From NCBI GenBank assembly GCA_900549995.1, contig URQQ01000009.1:26409-90408 (forward strand): a stretch of 64,000 bases of DNA, written 5' to 3'. The notes under the pieces are model-generated. The model ran no database searches. It saw only the letters and a program-made list of their open reading frames with translations, and was not told the origin of the DNA. This DNA comes from an uncultured Lachnospiraceae bacterium (GTDB lineage Bacteria; Bacillota; Clostridia; Lachnospirales; Lachnospiraceae). The position numbers and the translations under genes were made by a program. The first letter of the stretch is position 1. Each line of letters begins with the position of its first letter. Of the stretch, positions 51,954 to 60,796 are shown piece after piece.

Positions 51954-54083
51954 TTACAGATGCATTACTCTCTGTTTAATTTCACTTGTCTTTCCTGTAT
52001 TCCAGAAATTTTCTCCCAGATACCCGCACGTCCTTCTGATGACCGTCATCTTCTGGTGGTCTTTGTTATGGCACTGGGGACATTCCCATTCCATGTCATC
52101 ATTTACCTGGATCTCACCTTCGTACCCACATTCATGGCAGTAATCTGATTTTGTATTAAACTCTGCATACTGAATATTGTCATAAATAAATTTTACAACA
52201 GTCTCCATCGCTTCCAGATTGTCAGTCATATTCGGAACCTCAACATAAGAGATTGACCCGCCGGAAGAAATCTTCTGGAACTGGCTCTCGAACTCAAATT
52301 TGCTGAAAGCATCGATCGGTTCCCTGACATCTACATGGTAGGAGTTCGTATAATATCCTTTATCTGTAATATCTTCAATCACTCCGAATCTCTCCCTGTC
52401 AATCTTCGCAAACCGATAGCAGAGACTCTCTGCCGGGGTACCGTAAAGTCCAAACCCGATCCCCGTCTCTTCTTTCCACTGGTCAACTTTTGCACGCATG
52501 TGCTTCATTACCTTCAGGGCAAATTCTCTTCCGCCGGGTTCTGTATGGCTGGCTCCCTTCATCAGTTTCGTCATCTCATACAAACCGATATAACCAAGTG
52601 AAATCGTAGAATATCCTCCATGAAGAAGCGGATCAATCGTCTCGCCCTCCTTTAATCTTGCGATCGCACCATACTGCCAGTGAATCGGGCTCACGTCAGA
52701 GAGTGTTCCCTCCAGCGCCTTATGCCTGCACATCAGTGCTTCATAGCTGAGATCCAGACGCTCATCCAGAAGTTTCCAGAATACTTCCTCATCGCCTTTT
52801 GCAATAATTCCAATCTGAGGGAGATTGAGACTCACAACACCCTGGTTAAACCGCCCCTCAAATTTATAATTTCCATCTTCATCTTTCCACGGAGAAAGAA
52901 AACTTCTGCAGCCCATACAGCTGAACACATTGCCTTCGTAGTTTTCACGCATTTTCTTCGCGGAAATATAATCCGGATACATTCTCTTTGCAGAGCACCT
53001 GGCCGCAAGCTTCGTCAGATAGTCATATTTTCCGCCCTCAAGGCAGTTATTTTCATCTAAAACATAGATCAACTTCGGAAACGCAGGAGTTGCATAGATT
53101 CCTGCCTGATTCTTCACTCCCTGCAGCCGCTGGCGCAGAATTTCTTCGATGATCATTGCATTCTCTTCAATATATTCATCATCCTCACGCAGGTAGAGGA
53201 ACAACGTAACGAAAGGAGCCTGTCCATTTGTCGTCATCAGTGTATTGATCTGATACTGGATTGTCTGAACGCCCGACTTCAGTTCATCTTTCAGGCGGAT
53301 ATTTACAAGCCTTTCAATCTCCTCTTTCGTAAGCTCATCTGCAAACTCATCGGTAATTTCTTTTCTGAATTTCACACAGCTTTTTCTCAGGTATTTCCCA
53401 AGATGACGCATATCCACAGATTGTCCGCCATACTGGTTACTTGCCACTGCCGCAATTATCTGTGTCATTACGATACATGCAACCTGAAAACTTTTCGGAC
53501 TCTCAATCATCTTCCCGTTCATCACAGTCCCGTTATCCAGCATATCCTGGATATTAATCAGACAACAGTTAAAAATTGGCTGCACAAAATAATCTGCGTC
53601 GTGGAAATGAAACACTCCCTGTTCATGCGCCAATGTCAAATGCTCCGGCAGAAGCACCCTTTTCGTCAGGTCCCTGGAAACCTCTCCCGCAATGTAATCC
53701 CGCTGTGTCGAAGCAAGCATTGTATTCTTATTGGAATTCTCCTCCGCCAGCTCCTTATTCTCATTTCTGATCAGTTTCAGAATGGAATCGTCTGTCGTGT
53801 TTGCCTTCCGAAGAAGTGCCCTCTGATAACGGTAAATCATATATTTTTTGGAAAGTGCATACTTGTCCTTTTTTACCATCTGTTTTTCGATCATATCCTG
53901 AATGCCTTCCACATGCAGAATTTCTTCCGGCTGCTGCTCTACATAATCAAGGATTGACTCGATCAGACTGTGATCGGCTCTCTCCTGCTCTTCAAGCTCC
54001 GCATTCGCTTTCTCTATTGCAATGACAATTTTATCTCTGTCATATTCCACAATTCTACCATCTCTTTTTTGTACCTTCAGCAT
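51954..54083 (-). CDS. nrdD: Anaerobic ribonucleoside-triphosphate reductase
   Basis: A 709-residue glycyl-radical enzyme making deoxynucleotides without oxygen. The N-terminal ATP-cone (KVQKRDGRIVEYDRDKIVIA) senses ATP/dATP. The C-terminal zinc site is CHECGYEGE with CPQCHNKDH, and the radical glycine is in RTCGYLGENFW (about Gly687). Its activating enzyme gene nrdG is usually adjacent but is absent here; the next gene is a Nudix hydrolase. Two NrdR-box-like repeats lie upstream at 54188-54235. Confidence 0.97.
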   Translation of the reverse strand: MLKVQKRDGRIVEYDRDKIVIAIEKANAELEEQERADHSLIESILDYVEQQPEEILHVEGIQDMIEKQMVKKDKYALSKKYMIYRYQRALLRKANTTDDSILKLIRNENKELAEENSNKNTMLASTQRDYIAGEVSRDLTKRVLLPEHLTLAHEQGVFHFHDADYFVQPIFNCCLINIQDMLDNGTVMNGKMIESPKSFQVACIVMTQIIAAVASNQYGGQSVDMRHLGKYLRKSCVKFRKEITDEFADELTKEEIERLVNIRLKDELKSGVQTIQYQINTLMTTNGQAPFVTLFLYLREDDEYIEENAMIIEEILRQRLQGVKNQAGIYATPAFPKLIYVLDENNCLEGGKYDYLTKLAARCSAKRMYPDYISAKKMRENYEGNVFSCMGCRSFLSPWKDEDGNYKFEGRFNQGVVSLNLPQIGIIAKGDEEVFWKLLDERLDLSYEALMCRHKALEGTLSDVSPIHWQYGAIARLKEGETIDPLLHGGYSTISLGYIGLYEMTKLMKGASHTEPGGREFALKVMKHMRAKVDQWKEETGIGFGLYGTPAESLCYRFAKIDRERFGVIEDITDKGYYTNSYHVDVREPIDAFSKFEFESQFQKISSGGSISYVEVPNMTDNLEAMETVVKFIYDNIQYAEFNTKSDYCHECGYEGEIQVNDDMEWECPQCHNKDHQKMTVIRRTCGYLGENFWNTGKTSEIKQRVMHL

Positions 54084-54407
54084 GTTCTTTCCCCATTTCT
54101 AAAATGATATATAACACTGACACCTGCACACCTTCCGTCAGGAACCATTCTGCGACCACATGATCCATATCTGGTACAACGTTTCTTAACCATATATAGT
54201 GGTTGTAAACTTTTTAATTTCCAACATGTAGTGTAAACGCATAGTTTTATTATACCTCACATCTCCAAATAGTCAAGACAAACCATTCTCGCTCCCCATA
54301 GTTTAAAGCTATGGCTTCCCATAGAAGCAATGTGTTTCCATTCATTTTGGGAATATGATATGATAATAAACATCAAAACGAAATCACCTGAAAGGATGAA
54401 TTAATAT
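54084..54407. other. Divergent region between nrdD and metF
   Basis: No gene is seen in these 324 bases. They hold the NrdR-box-like pair (54188-54235), an imperfect hairpin around GTTTAAAGCTATGG (54301-54327), and the metF ribosome site AAAGGATG. I looked for a SAM (S-box) riboswitch ahead of metF and found none. Confidence 0.6.
54188..54235 (-). promoter_or_regulatory. Paired NrdR-box-like sites upstream of nrdD
   Basis: Box 1 AACCATATATAGTGGT (54188-54203) and box 2 around CCAACATGTAGTGT (54221-54234) share an ATrTAGTGk core; the cores start exactly 32 bp apart, about three helical turns, as required for cooperative NrdR binding. Box 1 overlaps a TATATA that could be the -10. Match to the NrdR consensus is good but not perfect. 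Confidence 0.65.
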
Positions 54408-55271
54408 ATGAAAACTCCAGATCTTTTTAAACAAAAAACCGTACTTTCATTCGAAGTATTTCCACCCAAAAGAACTACTCCTGTCCAGACAATTTATGAT
54501 GCCCTCGACTCACTCAAGGAACTTTCTCCTGACTTCATCAGCGTCACCTATGGCGCCGGCGGAAGCAAAAACAGCGCGACCACCCTCGATATCGCATCCA
54601 AAATCAAACATGACTATCAGATTGAGAGCGTTGCCCATATGCCCTGTATCTATCTCACAAAGGAAAATGTTTTGAAGCAGCTCGATGCGTTTAAAGCCAA
54701 CGGAATTGAAAATATACTGGCGCTCCGCGGTGACCGTATCCCGGATGTCCAACCAGCCGGAGATTTTGAGCATGCCAGCGATCTTGTTTCATTTATAAAA
54801 GAACACGGAGACTTCAATATTCTGGGCGCGTGTTATCCGGAGGGACATACAGAATCTGACAGTGTCCTCACAGACATCCAGAATCTGAAACTGAAAGTGG
54901 ACGCAGGAGTCTCCCATCTTGTCACGCAGCTTTTCTTCGACAACAAGTATTTCTACCGTTTCCGCGAACGTGCTTCCCTTGCCGGAATCCACTGTCCGAT
55001 CGAAGCCGGAATCATGCCTGTTGTGAACAAAAAACAGATTGAGCGCATGGTCACTCTCTGCGGAGTGAACCTCCCAAGAAAATTTACTTCCATGATGGAG
55101 AAATATGAAAATAATCCCATTGCCATGAGGGATGCCGGAATCGCCTATGCCGTCAACCAGATTGTAGACCTGATCTCCGAAGGTGTGGATGGAATCCATC
55201 TCTACACGATGAATAACCCATACATTGCACAGAAAATCTGCGAAGCAGTGCAGAACCTGATCGCAGCATAA
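54408..55271 (+). CDS. metF: Methylenetetrahydrofolate reductase
   Basis: A 287-residue TIM-barrel flavoenzyme. SFEVFPPKRTTPVQT contains the active-site glutamate, SVTYGAGGSKN the folate-contact block, ALRGDRIPD and ACYPEGHTES are further diagnostic motifs, and LVTQLFFDN is near the flavin. It reduces methylene-THF to methyl-THF for methionine synthesis or the methyl branch of one-carbon metabolism. It is alone with a terminator; no metH or acetyl-CoA-pathway gene is adjacent. Confidence 0.95.
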   Translation: MKTPDLFKQKTVLSFEVFPPKRTTPVQTIYDALDSLKELSPDFISVTYGAGGSKNSATTLDIASKIKHDYQIESVAHMPCIYLTKENVLKQLDAFKANGIENILALRGDRIPDVQPAGDFEHASDLVSFIKEHGDFNILGACYPEGHTESDSVLTDIQNLKLKVDAGVSHLVTQLFFDNKYFYRFRERASLAGIHCPIEAGIMPVVNKKQIERMVTLCGVNLPRKFTSMMEKYENNPIAMRDAGIAYAVNQIVDLISEGVDGIHLYTMNNPYIAQKICEAVQNLIAA

Positions 55272-55282
55272 CGACATTTATC

Positions 55283-55320
55283 AGAGCATTAAGAAATTCA
55301 TCAGTATTTCTTAATGCTCT
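55283..55320 (+). terminator. Terminator of metF
   Basis: Perfect 15-bp arms AGAGCATTAAGAAAT / ATTTCTTAATGCTCT with an eight-base loop, followed by CTTCAATATTCTT. AT-rich but long. Confidence 0.75.
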
Positions 55321-55382
55321 CTTCAATATTCTTAACCTAAGGCATGGTAATCTTATTTCAGAAAGTGAGGTGACTTCTCTTT

Positions 55383-56189
55383 ATGAGTATTCTTTACATT
55401 ACTGAAAGCCTGAAAAATTATATGATCTTCTTTCTCTTCTTCGCCCTGATTGAATTCCTGCTTGTGGGATATTACCGAAAATACCAGGTATCCGTACACA
55501 AAGGATTCTTAGCCGGCTGGCAGCTTCTCGCCTGTCTCATCACTGCAATCTTGTCGATTACAGGAACAGCCGGCATCAACGATATCATCAAAAACGGCAC
55601 CCAGCTGATCAATATGGGAGACATCAATCTGGTTCCGTTTTTCTTTGGATCTGTTGAGCCCTTCGGATTGATCATGAATCTCCTTCTGTTCGTCCCTCTT
55701 GGAACAGGGCTGCCCCTCCTCTTTTCCAACTGCAGTTTTAAACAGACCGCCTTTACCGGATTTGTCCTCTCACTGCTCATTGAGCTGGGCCAGCTTTTCA
55801 ACTTCCGGGCAACAGATCTTAATGACCTGCTTATGAATACACTGGGTGCCGCCGCAGGTTTCGGTATCTACAGACTTTTTCTGAAAAAGTGCCGCTTACT
55901 GCAGATAGATAACAGAGACAGCAGGAGTTTCTTCATTCAAAACAGTGCTTTTGCCAACATAATACTCATTTATCTGTTTTATTTTTTCATCGGCTCCCCT
56001 GTGCTGAATTTTATCTGGGGAAATCTATTGATACAGGACACCAAATCACTCCTTGCATATCTCAAACCCATATTCCTGGATGAGCCTTTTCAGTTCCTCA
56101 ATATATGCCCTGGCAAACCTTCCGAGATGCATCCTGGGATTCTCAATCCATCCGACGGTCATATCCTCCTGCGTCTCGATCGGAACTGA
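55383..56189 (+). CDS. VanZ family membrane protein, 3' end overlapping the opposite LysR gene
   Basis: The frame encodes 268 residues with about six hydrophobic segments. NLVPFFF, LIMNLLLFVPLGTGLPLLF and LIELGQLFNFRATDLNDLLMNTLGAAAGFGIY are the VanZ-like core, with the DLNDLLMNTLGA signature. A last membrane segment (FANIILIYLFYFF) follows. The final 48 codons run antisense through the end of the LysR gene (144-bp overlap) and look like chance sequence, so the natural stop may have been lost. VanZ homologues influence glycopeptide resistance; this one is of unknown role. Confidence 0.8.
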   Translation: MSILYITESLKNYMIFFLFFALIEFLLVGYYRKYQVSVHKGFLAGWQLLACLITAILSITGTAGINDIIKNGTQLINMGDINLVPFFFGSVEPFGLIMNLLLFVPLGTGLPLLFSNCSFKQTAFTGFVLSLLIELGQLFNFRATDLNDLLMNTLGAAAGFGIYRLFLKKCRLLQIDNRDSRSFFIQNSAFANIILIYLFYFFIGSPVLNFIWGNLLIQDTKSLLAYLKPIFLDEPFQFLNICPGKPSEMHPGILNPSDGHILLRLDRN

Positions 56190-56972
56190 AATGATGTCAT
56201 CGCCGTTCAGATCACCGTTCAGCACCCCGGTACAGATTGTATATCCATTCAGCCCCATCAGAAGATTGAATAATGTCGCCCGGTCACTGACATGGATTAC
56301 TTTTTTTCTGGGAACCGTGCTTAAGATTTCCTCTGAGAAATAGAATGAATTATAGTCGCCCTGCTCAAAGGCCAGAAACGGATATGCATCCAGCTGTCCG
56401 ATGGTGACAGACTTTTCATTTGCCAGAGGATGTGCGGAACTGATAAATATATGCGGATCCGCCCGAAACAGCGGATGAAATACCAGACGATTCTCTTCCA
56501 GTATCTTCCGCAAAACCTTTTCGTTAAATTCATTGAGATAGAGAATTCCCACCTCGCTGTGAAAATTCTTTACATCCTCGATAATCTCATAAGTCCTTGT
56601 CTCTCTGAGTGTAAACTCATATTCATCACTGTCCATCTCTTTTAGCAGATTGACAAATGCATTGACCGCAAACGCGTAGTGCTGGGTTGATACAGAACAC
56701 AGCTGTTTGGAAGGCGTCTTATCCAGATATCTCATCTCCAGAAGCTCTGCCTGTTCCACAACCTGTCTTGCATAAGAAAGAAATTCCTTCCCATCTGACG
56801 AAAGTGTAATCCCTTTCGATGTCCGGTTGAAAATCTCAATTCCAACCTCGCTTTCCAACTCCTTCACTGCCTTGGAAAGACTGGGCTGTGACAGAAAAAG
56901 GTGCTTTGCCGCCTCTGAGATAGAGCCCTCATTTACAATTGTAACCACATATCTAAGCTGCTGAAGTGTCAT
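56046..56972 (-). CDS. LysR family transcriptional regulator
   Basis: A 308-residue regulator. The N-terminal HTH is LQQLRYVVTIVNEGSISEAAKHLFLSQPSLSKAVKELESEVG, the standard LTTR block, and the C-terminal part is a two-lobed effector domain. It starts behind AAGGAGGAGACA and is divergent from the ArsP_2-type exporter gene, which is the most likely target. The length and the end GFEICKE are normal, so the overlap with the VanZ frame is due to that frame and not to this gene. Confidence 0.93.
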   Translation of the reverse strand: MTLQQLRYVVTIVNEGSISEAAKHLFLSQPSLSKAVKELESEVGIEIFNRTSKGITLSSDGKEFLSYARQVVEQAELLEMRYLDKTPSKQLCSVSTQHYAFAVNAFVNLLKEMDSDEYEFTLRETRTYEIIEDVKNFHSEVGILYLNEFNEKVLRKILEENRLVFHPLFRADPHIFISSAHPLANEKSVTIGQLDAYPFLAFEQGDYNSFYFSEEILSTVPRKKVIHVSDRATLFNLLMGLNGYTICTGVLNGDLNGDDIISVPIETQEDMTVGWIENPRMHLGRFARAYIEELKRLIQEYGFEICKE

Positions 56973-57216
56973 TGTCTCCTCCTTACAAGTACCGCGAAAC
57001 CATATGGCTCATGAGCCCCGCATCAGTCAGAACATAGCCAGACTGTAATGAAATTATAACATCTTGTATAATGATTGAATAGAATTTAAATAATTTTTAT
57101 CACCAATGGGGGTGGCTATCCCTGGGTATTTATGGTTATAATAATATCCAGATGTCTGGATCAAAACGTAATCAGCAAAGGCTGTTCCTTTGCATATATA
57201 AGGAAAGAGGATCTAC

Positions 57217-58065
57217 ATGAGTTTATTAAAAGATATTATCATCGATACAGGTGCTGACTGCCTGAAAATGCTGCCTTTTCTTTTCGCCGCATTTCTGATC
57301 TTAGAAGCACTGGAACATTATTCAGGTGAATTTACCAATAAAGTATTAGTAAAAGTAGGGGCTGCCGGCCCCATCTTTGGCGCGCTTGCCGGATGTGTGC
57401 CTCAGTGCGGTTTCTCCGTCATGGCTGCCAATCTCTTTGCCGGTGGGGTACTCTCCCCCGGGACATTGATTTCCGTATTTATCGCTACTTCGGATGAAGC
57501 AGTTCTGATACTTCTGGGGAATCCCGGGCGCGGGCGGGAGATCTTTTTTCTCCTTGCTGTCAAAGTAGTCATCGCCGTTATGGCCGGATACCTGACCGAT
57601 ATGTTCTGGAAATCTCGCCCGGAGCATCCAAAACATCTCGAAGATTTATGCCATGACTGCGGCTGTCATGATCACCATGGAATCATTCGCCCGGCGTTAA
57701 ATCATACTGTAAAAATCATTCTCTATCTTTTCCTGTTCTCAGGGGTACTGAATCTGCTGACCGAGACGATCGGCATTGATCAGCTGTCTGCATTCTTCCT
57801 GGGGGATACCATCTTCCAGCCATTTATCGCAGCTTTGATCGGTCTGATCCCGAACTGTGCGGCCTCCGTGATCCTGACCCAGCTTTTCCTGGATGGCGTC
57901 ATCTCTTTTGCTTCTGTCATTGCCGGCCTTTGCACCGGTGCAGGCGTAGGGCTGATTGTCCTGTTTAAAATGAATTCAGATAAAAAAGAAAATGTAAAAA
58001 TCATCGTTCTTCTTTATCTCACCGCTGTGGCTGCCGGAATATTATTAAGCCTTACCGGGCTATAG
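57217..58065 (+). CDS. ArsP_2-type putative metal/metalloid exporter
   Basis: A 282-residue membrane protein of the putative 10-TM heavy-metal exporter type (arsenic efflux/manganese transporter in databases). It has an internal repeat: GALAGCVPQCGFSVMAANLF near residue 55 and ALIGLIPNCAASVILTQLF near residue 208, each with a P-x-C pair in the membrane. The central hydrophilic loop is Cys/His-rich (LCHDCGCHDHHG), a likely metal-binding segment. It starts behind AGGAAAGAGG. The substrate is not shown; arsenic, manganese and other metals have all been proposed for the family. Confidence 0.8.
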   Translation: MSLLKDIIIDTGADCLKMLPFLFAAFLILEALEHYSGEFTNKVLVKVGAAGPIFGALAGCVPQCGFSVMAANLFAGGVLSPGTLISVFIATSDEAVLILLGNPGRGREIFFLLAVKVVIAVMAGYLTDMFWKSRPEHPKHLEDLCHDCGCHDHHGIIRPALNHTVKIILYLFLFSGVLNLLTETIGIDQLSAFFLGDTIFQPFIAALIGLIPNCAASVILTQLFLDGVISFASVIAGLCTGAGVGLIVLFKMNSDKKENVKIIVLLYLTAVAAGILLSLTGL

Positions 58066-58074
58066 CATGCCGAA

Positions 58075-58112
58075 AGCGGCAGTCCTGTGAATCACCTCAC
58101 AGAACTGCCGCT
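58075..58112 (+). terminator. Terminator of the exporter gene
   Basis: Arms AGCGGCAGTCCTGTGA / TCACAGAACTGCCGCT (one mismatch) with a six-base loop; on the plus strand CTATCATTCTTTTTTC follows. Confidence 0.85.
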
Positions 58113-58152
58113 CTATCATTCTTTTTTCAGGAATTATATAAACTTTAACTGA

Positions 58153-58647
58153 TCAGGCCGGATTTGCCATCACTCTGAATCTTCTTGCCAGTGCAATGTC
58201 AATATGACATAACTCTACGCAGGCACAAATCTTATCTGCGCATGTGATAATCCAGGCCTCTCTGCTCGTCGGTACCGGACCCAGAGGAAACATATGTGAC
58301 AGAATTGCTTTTCTCTCTTTCTCGCTGATCTCAAAATGTTCCTGGCTGTTCTTTGCCGCAATCTTTGGGTGGTGAAATGCCTGCCATTCTTCTGTATCTT
58401 TCTCGTCTTTAAAGTTATAGAGAAAGAAATCATGCAGTAACCCTGCTCTTGCTGCAGCTTTTTCATCACATCCAAATTTTCTTGCCATCCACCATGAAAT
58501 ATATGCCACATTCATACTGTGCATCATTCTTGTTGTACTTCTATGCTGGGTAAAACCAGACAATTTTCTGAATTCACGATTTTCCAGGATTCCTGCCACC
58601 TCTGCTAAAAACTCTGAGTCCAAATCCTCTGAAACAGTTGTATCCAT
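58153..58647 (-). CDS. HD domain phosphohydrolase
   Basis: About 164 residues. The HD metal motif is LLHDFFLYNF (about residues 90-99), with upstream His in HRSTTRMMHSMNVAYISW and a downstream ITCADKICA supplying the last Asp. It resembles small HD proteins of the YfbR/predicted-hydrolase type. The start at 58647 follows AGGTGAG; the upstream GTG is too close to it. Substrate unknown. It precedes the Crp/Fnr gene's end by about 84 bp upstream of its start on the same strand, and may be separate. Confidence 0.82.
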   Translation of the reverse strand: MDTTVSEDLDSEFLAEVAGILENREFRKLSGFTQHRSTTRMMHSMNVAYISWWMARKFGCDEKAAARAGLLHDFFLYNFKDEKDTEEWQAFHHPKIAAKNSQEHFEISEKERKAILSHMFPLGPVPTSREAWIITCADKICACVELCHIDIALARRFRVMANPA

Positions 58648-58737
58648 CGGCACTCACCTGCTTTCCTTTTTTCTAATTTTATTATGTGCAAAGCCGCTCC
58701 ATTTTGCAAGTATATTTAGAAAAAAATAAGAAGTTTT

Positions 58738-59403
58738 TTAACGATTCAGCAGTTGGAATTCATTTTTACGGAACTTTATGATTCCTTCCTCTCTCATTCT
58801 GCCTAATTCACTGGACATCGCGCTTCTGTCAACCGACAGGAAATCTGCAAGTTCCTGCCTGTTATATGGAATTGTGAAGGTGCTGCTTTTCTCCCGTACT
58901 GCCTGTTCTGACAAGTACGACAAAAGTTTTTCTCTCGTCGTCCTTCTTGTCACATGTCCGATCTTGGCAGTCAGCATCACATTTTTCCCCGCCAGAAGAC
59001 GGATCATATTGGTCATCGCCTTACTATGGCACCCACAGGGCGGCTGACAGGGATTCATCAGCTTTTCAGGATCAATCAATAAAACACTTGTATCCTCCGC
59101 CGCCAGAACGCTGACCGGAAGTACAGATATCTTTGAAAGAGCAAATGCCTCGCCAAACATTTCCCCCTGCTCCATCTTCCCGATGATCATCCGGTTCCCC
59201 CAGAAATCTTCTTTCAGAATATTGACACTCCCCCGCACTACAATCCCTGTTCTCCCTCTGGCATCGCCCGCAGACATAAGATACTCATTTTTTTCATATT
59301 CACGGATCTTCCATCCGATACAATGGCAAAGCTCTTCGATCTCTCTTTCACCCATCCCTGCGAACAGAGGATTTTCTTTGATCATATGCAGATATTCTTC
59401 CAT
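58738..59403 (-). CDS. Crp/Fnr family regulator with a cysteine cluster
   Basis: About 221 residues. The N-terminal cNMP-binding-like barrel includes GRTGIVVRGSVNILKEDFWG, and the C-terminal winged helix IPYNRQELADFLSVDRSAMSSELGRMREEGI. Between them CQPPCGCH (Cys119, 123, 125) lies at the start of the dimer helix, and Cys26/Cys28 near the N-terminus; such clusters can hold an FeS cluster or sense NO, as in HcpR-type regulators. The start at 59403 follows AAAGGG. It is divergent from a 4Fe-4S ferredoxin gene with two TTGT/ACAA sites between. Confidence 0.88.
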   Translation of the reverse strand: MEEYLHMIKENPLFAGMGEREIEELCHCIGWKIREYEKNEYLMSAGDARGRTGIVVRGSVNILKEDFWGNRMIIGKMEQGEMFGEAFALSKISVLPVSVLAAEDTSVLLIDPEKLMNPCQPPCGCHSKAMTNMIRLLAGKNVMLTAKIGHVTRRTTREKLLSYLSEQAVREKSSTFTIPYNRQELADFLSVDRSAMSSELGRMREEGIIKFRKNEFQLLNR

Positions 59404-59417
59404 CTTTTTTCCCTTTC

Positions 59418-59475
59418 GTTGTAAATACAACTTACTGATACTTTTAACTATAGTATACTCTCTCTTGTAAAACAA
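59418..59475. promoter_or_regulatory. Two TTGTAAA/ACAA repeats between divergent genes
   Basis: GTTGTAAATACAAC (59418-59431) and TTGTAAAACAA (59465-59475) are short inverted repeats with TTGT and ACAA arms, like compact Crp/Fnr-type sites. The first lies in the leader of the regulator, the second near the ferredoxin promoter. The link to the regulator is an inference. Confidence 0.45.
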
Positions 59476-59502
59476 ATACTTTTTTTGAGATGGAGGAGAA
59501 TT

Positions 59503-60195
59503 ATGACCAGAAGAATCATTCATATTGATAAAGAAAAATGTAACGGATGCGGATTATGTGCCAGTGCCTGCCATGAAGGCGCAATCGCAATGATCGACGG
59601 GAAAGCGACACTGATCCGTGATGATTACTGTGACGGGCTTGGCGACTGTCTGCCTGCATGCCCGACAGGTGCAATCACTTTTGAAGAACGTGAAGCAAAA
59701 GAATACGATCCGGAAGCAGTAAAAAAACATCTGGAATCCAAAAACGCGCCGCTTCCATGCGGGTGCCCCGGATCCGCATCACAAAGCCTGACTCCTCAGG
59801 ACTCATCCTGCGCCTCTGCCCCTTACGCTGTAAGTCAGCTCTCCCAATGGCCGGTACAGATAAAATTAGCCCCGGTAAATGCTCCTTATTTTGAGGATGC
59901 AAAACTCCTGATCGCCGCAGACTGCAGTGCCTATGCTTACGGTGATTTCCACAATCGTTTTATGAAAAACCATGTAACACTGATCGGCTGTCCAAAGCTC
60001 GATGATACCGATTACTCCGAAAAACTTACAGAGATACTGAAGTATAACGATATCAAAAGTATCACTGTGACCCGTATGGAAGTCCCCTGCTGCGGCGGAA
60101 TTGAAAACGCAGTAAAAACAGCGCTGAAAAACAGTGGAAAAGTAATTCCATGGCAGGTTGTGACGCTGTCATTAGATGGAGAAATTCTGGAATAG
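59503..60195 (+). CDS. 4Fe-4S ferredoxin-domain protein
   Basis: About 230 residues. The N-terminal dicluster motif is CNGCGLCASACHEG and CDGLGDCLPACPTG. The middle has CGCPG, and the C-terminal half has further cysteines (LIGCPKLDD, VPCCGG). It starts at the ATG at 59503 behind GGAGGAG. Similar proteins pair with Crp/Fnr-type regulators and hybrid-cluster protein genes in Clostridia. It probably carries electrons in NO or redox stress; no hcp gene is in the window. Confidence 0.88.
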   Translation: MTRRIIHIDKEKCNGCGLCASACHEGAIAMIDGKATLIRDDYCDGLGDCLPACPTGAITFEEREAKEYDPEAVKKHLESKNAPLPCGCPGSASQSLTPQDSSCASAPYAVSQLSQWPVQIKLAPVNAPYFEDAKLLIAADCSAYAYGDFHNRFMKNHVTLIGCPKLDDTDYSEKLTEILKYNDIKSITVTRMEVPCCGGIENAVKTALKNSGKVIPWQVVTLSLDGEILE

Positions 60196-60241
60196 CGCCG
60201 TACCACATGTTCGCCTTTGATTCCGTCTGGCCACCAGCTTA

Positions 60242-60796
60242 TCAATACAATAGATATCCGAGGAATCCGGCTCCCATCATAATGAGTACCGGATTCAGAC
60301 GGAATTTCCTGAGGGCTGCCAATGCTGCCGCAAAAACCACCACTGCCTTCCAGTCAATTGATCGTACTGCAGCTATCGATGACTCTCCGCCAAATGTCAG
60401 AAGCATAATCACCGCGCCGGCCGAGGCGATCAGTCCGACTGAGACGGCCTTAAGCCCACACAATATCTGCATTACATACTCCGATCCACTGTGTCTTCTA
60501 AAAAATACATACAGGGACAGCGAAATACAGATGCCCGCCGCAACACACCCTGTTGTCGCAGCAACAGCGCCCTTGATCCCAGCGGACTGCAGACCGACGA
60601 ATGTCGAAGCATTCACGGCAAGAGGCCCTGGTGTCATCTGTGAAATTGCAATAATATCTGTAAACACTTTCTGGCTGACCCACCCATACTTTTCCACAAT
60701 CTGCTCCTGTATCATGGGGATAACCGCATAGCCCCCGCCGATACTGAACAGACCAATCTTAAAAAATACAAAAAGAAGCCGAAACGTCATCTCCAT
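60242..60796 (-). CDS. Chromate transporter half, ChrA family (second copy)
   Basis: About 184 residues. FFKIGLFSIGGGYAVIPMIQEQIV is the FxxGxxSfGGG(F/Y) signature of ChrA, and DIIAISQMTPGPLAVNASTFVG the conserved MTPGPLA block. This is a single-domain half of a split ChrA. The start at 60796 follows GGAGGAAAG and overlaps the upstream half by 10 bp. Heterodimers of two such halves make the functional unit. Chromate is the known cargo of the family, but a physiological anion such as sulfate is possible. Confidence 0.9.
   Translation of the reverse strand: MEMTFRLLFVFFKIGLFSIGGGYAVIPMIQEQIVEKYGWVSQKVFTDIIAISQMTPGPLAVNASTFVGLQSAGIKGAVAATTGCVAAGICISLSLYVFFRRHSGSEYVMQILCGLKAVSVGLIASAGAVIMLLTFGGESSIAAVRSIDWKAVVVFAAALAALRKFRLNPVLIMMGAGFLGYLLY

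Noticed and set aside
54084..54407. Possible SAM riboswitch ahead of metF
   Set aside because: The core GATGAAACC-type sequence and helices of an S-box were not found.
57000..57216. Possible manganese (yybP-ykoY) riboswitch ahead of the exporter gene
   Set aside because: A GGGGGTGG stretch exists but the two conserved loops and their spacing do not match.
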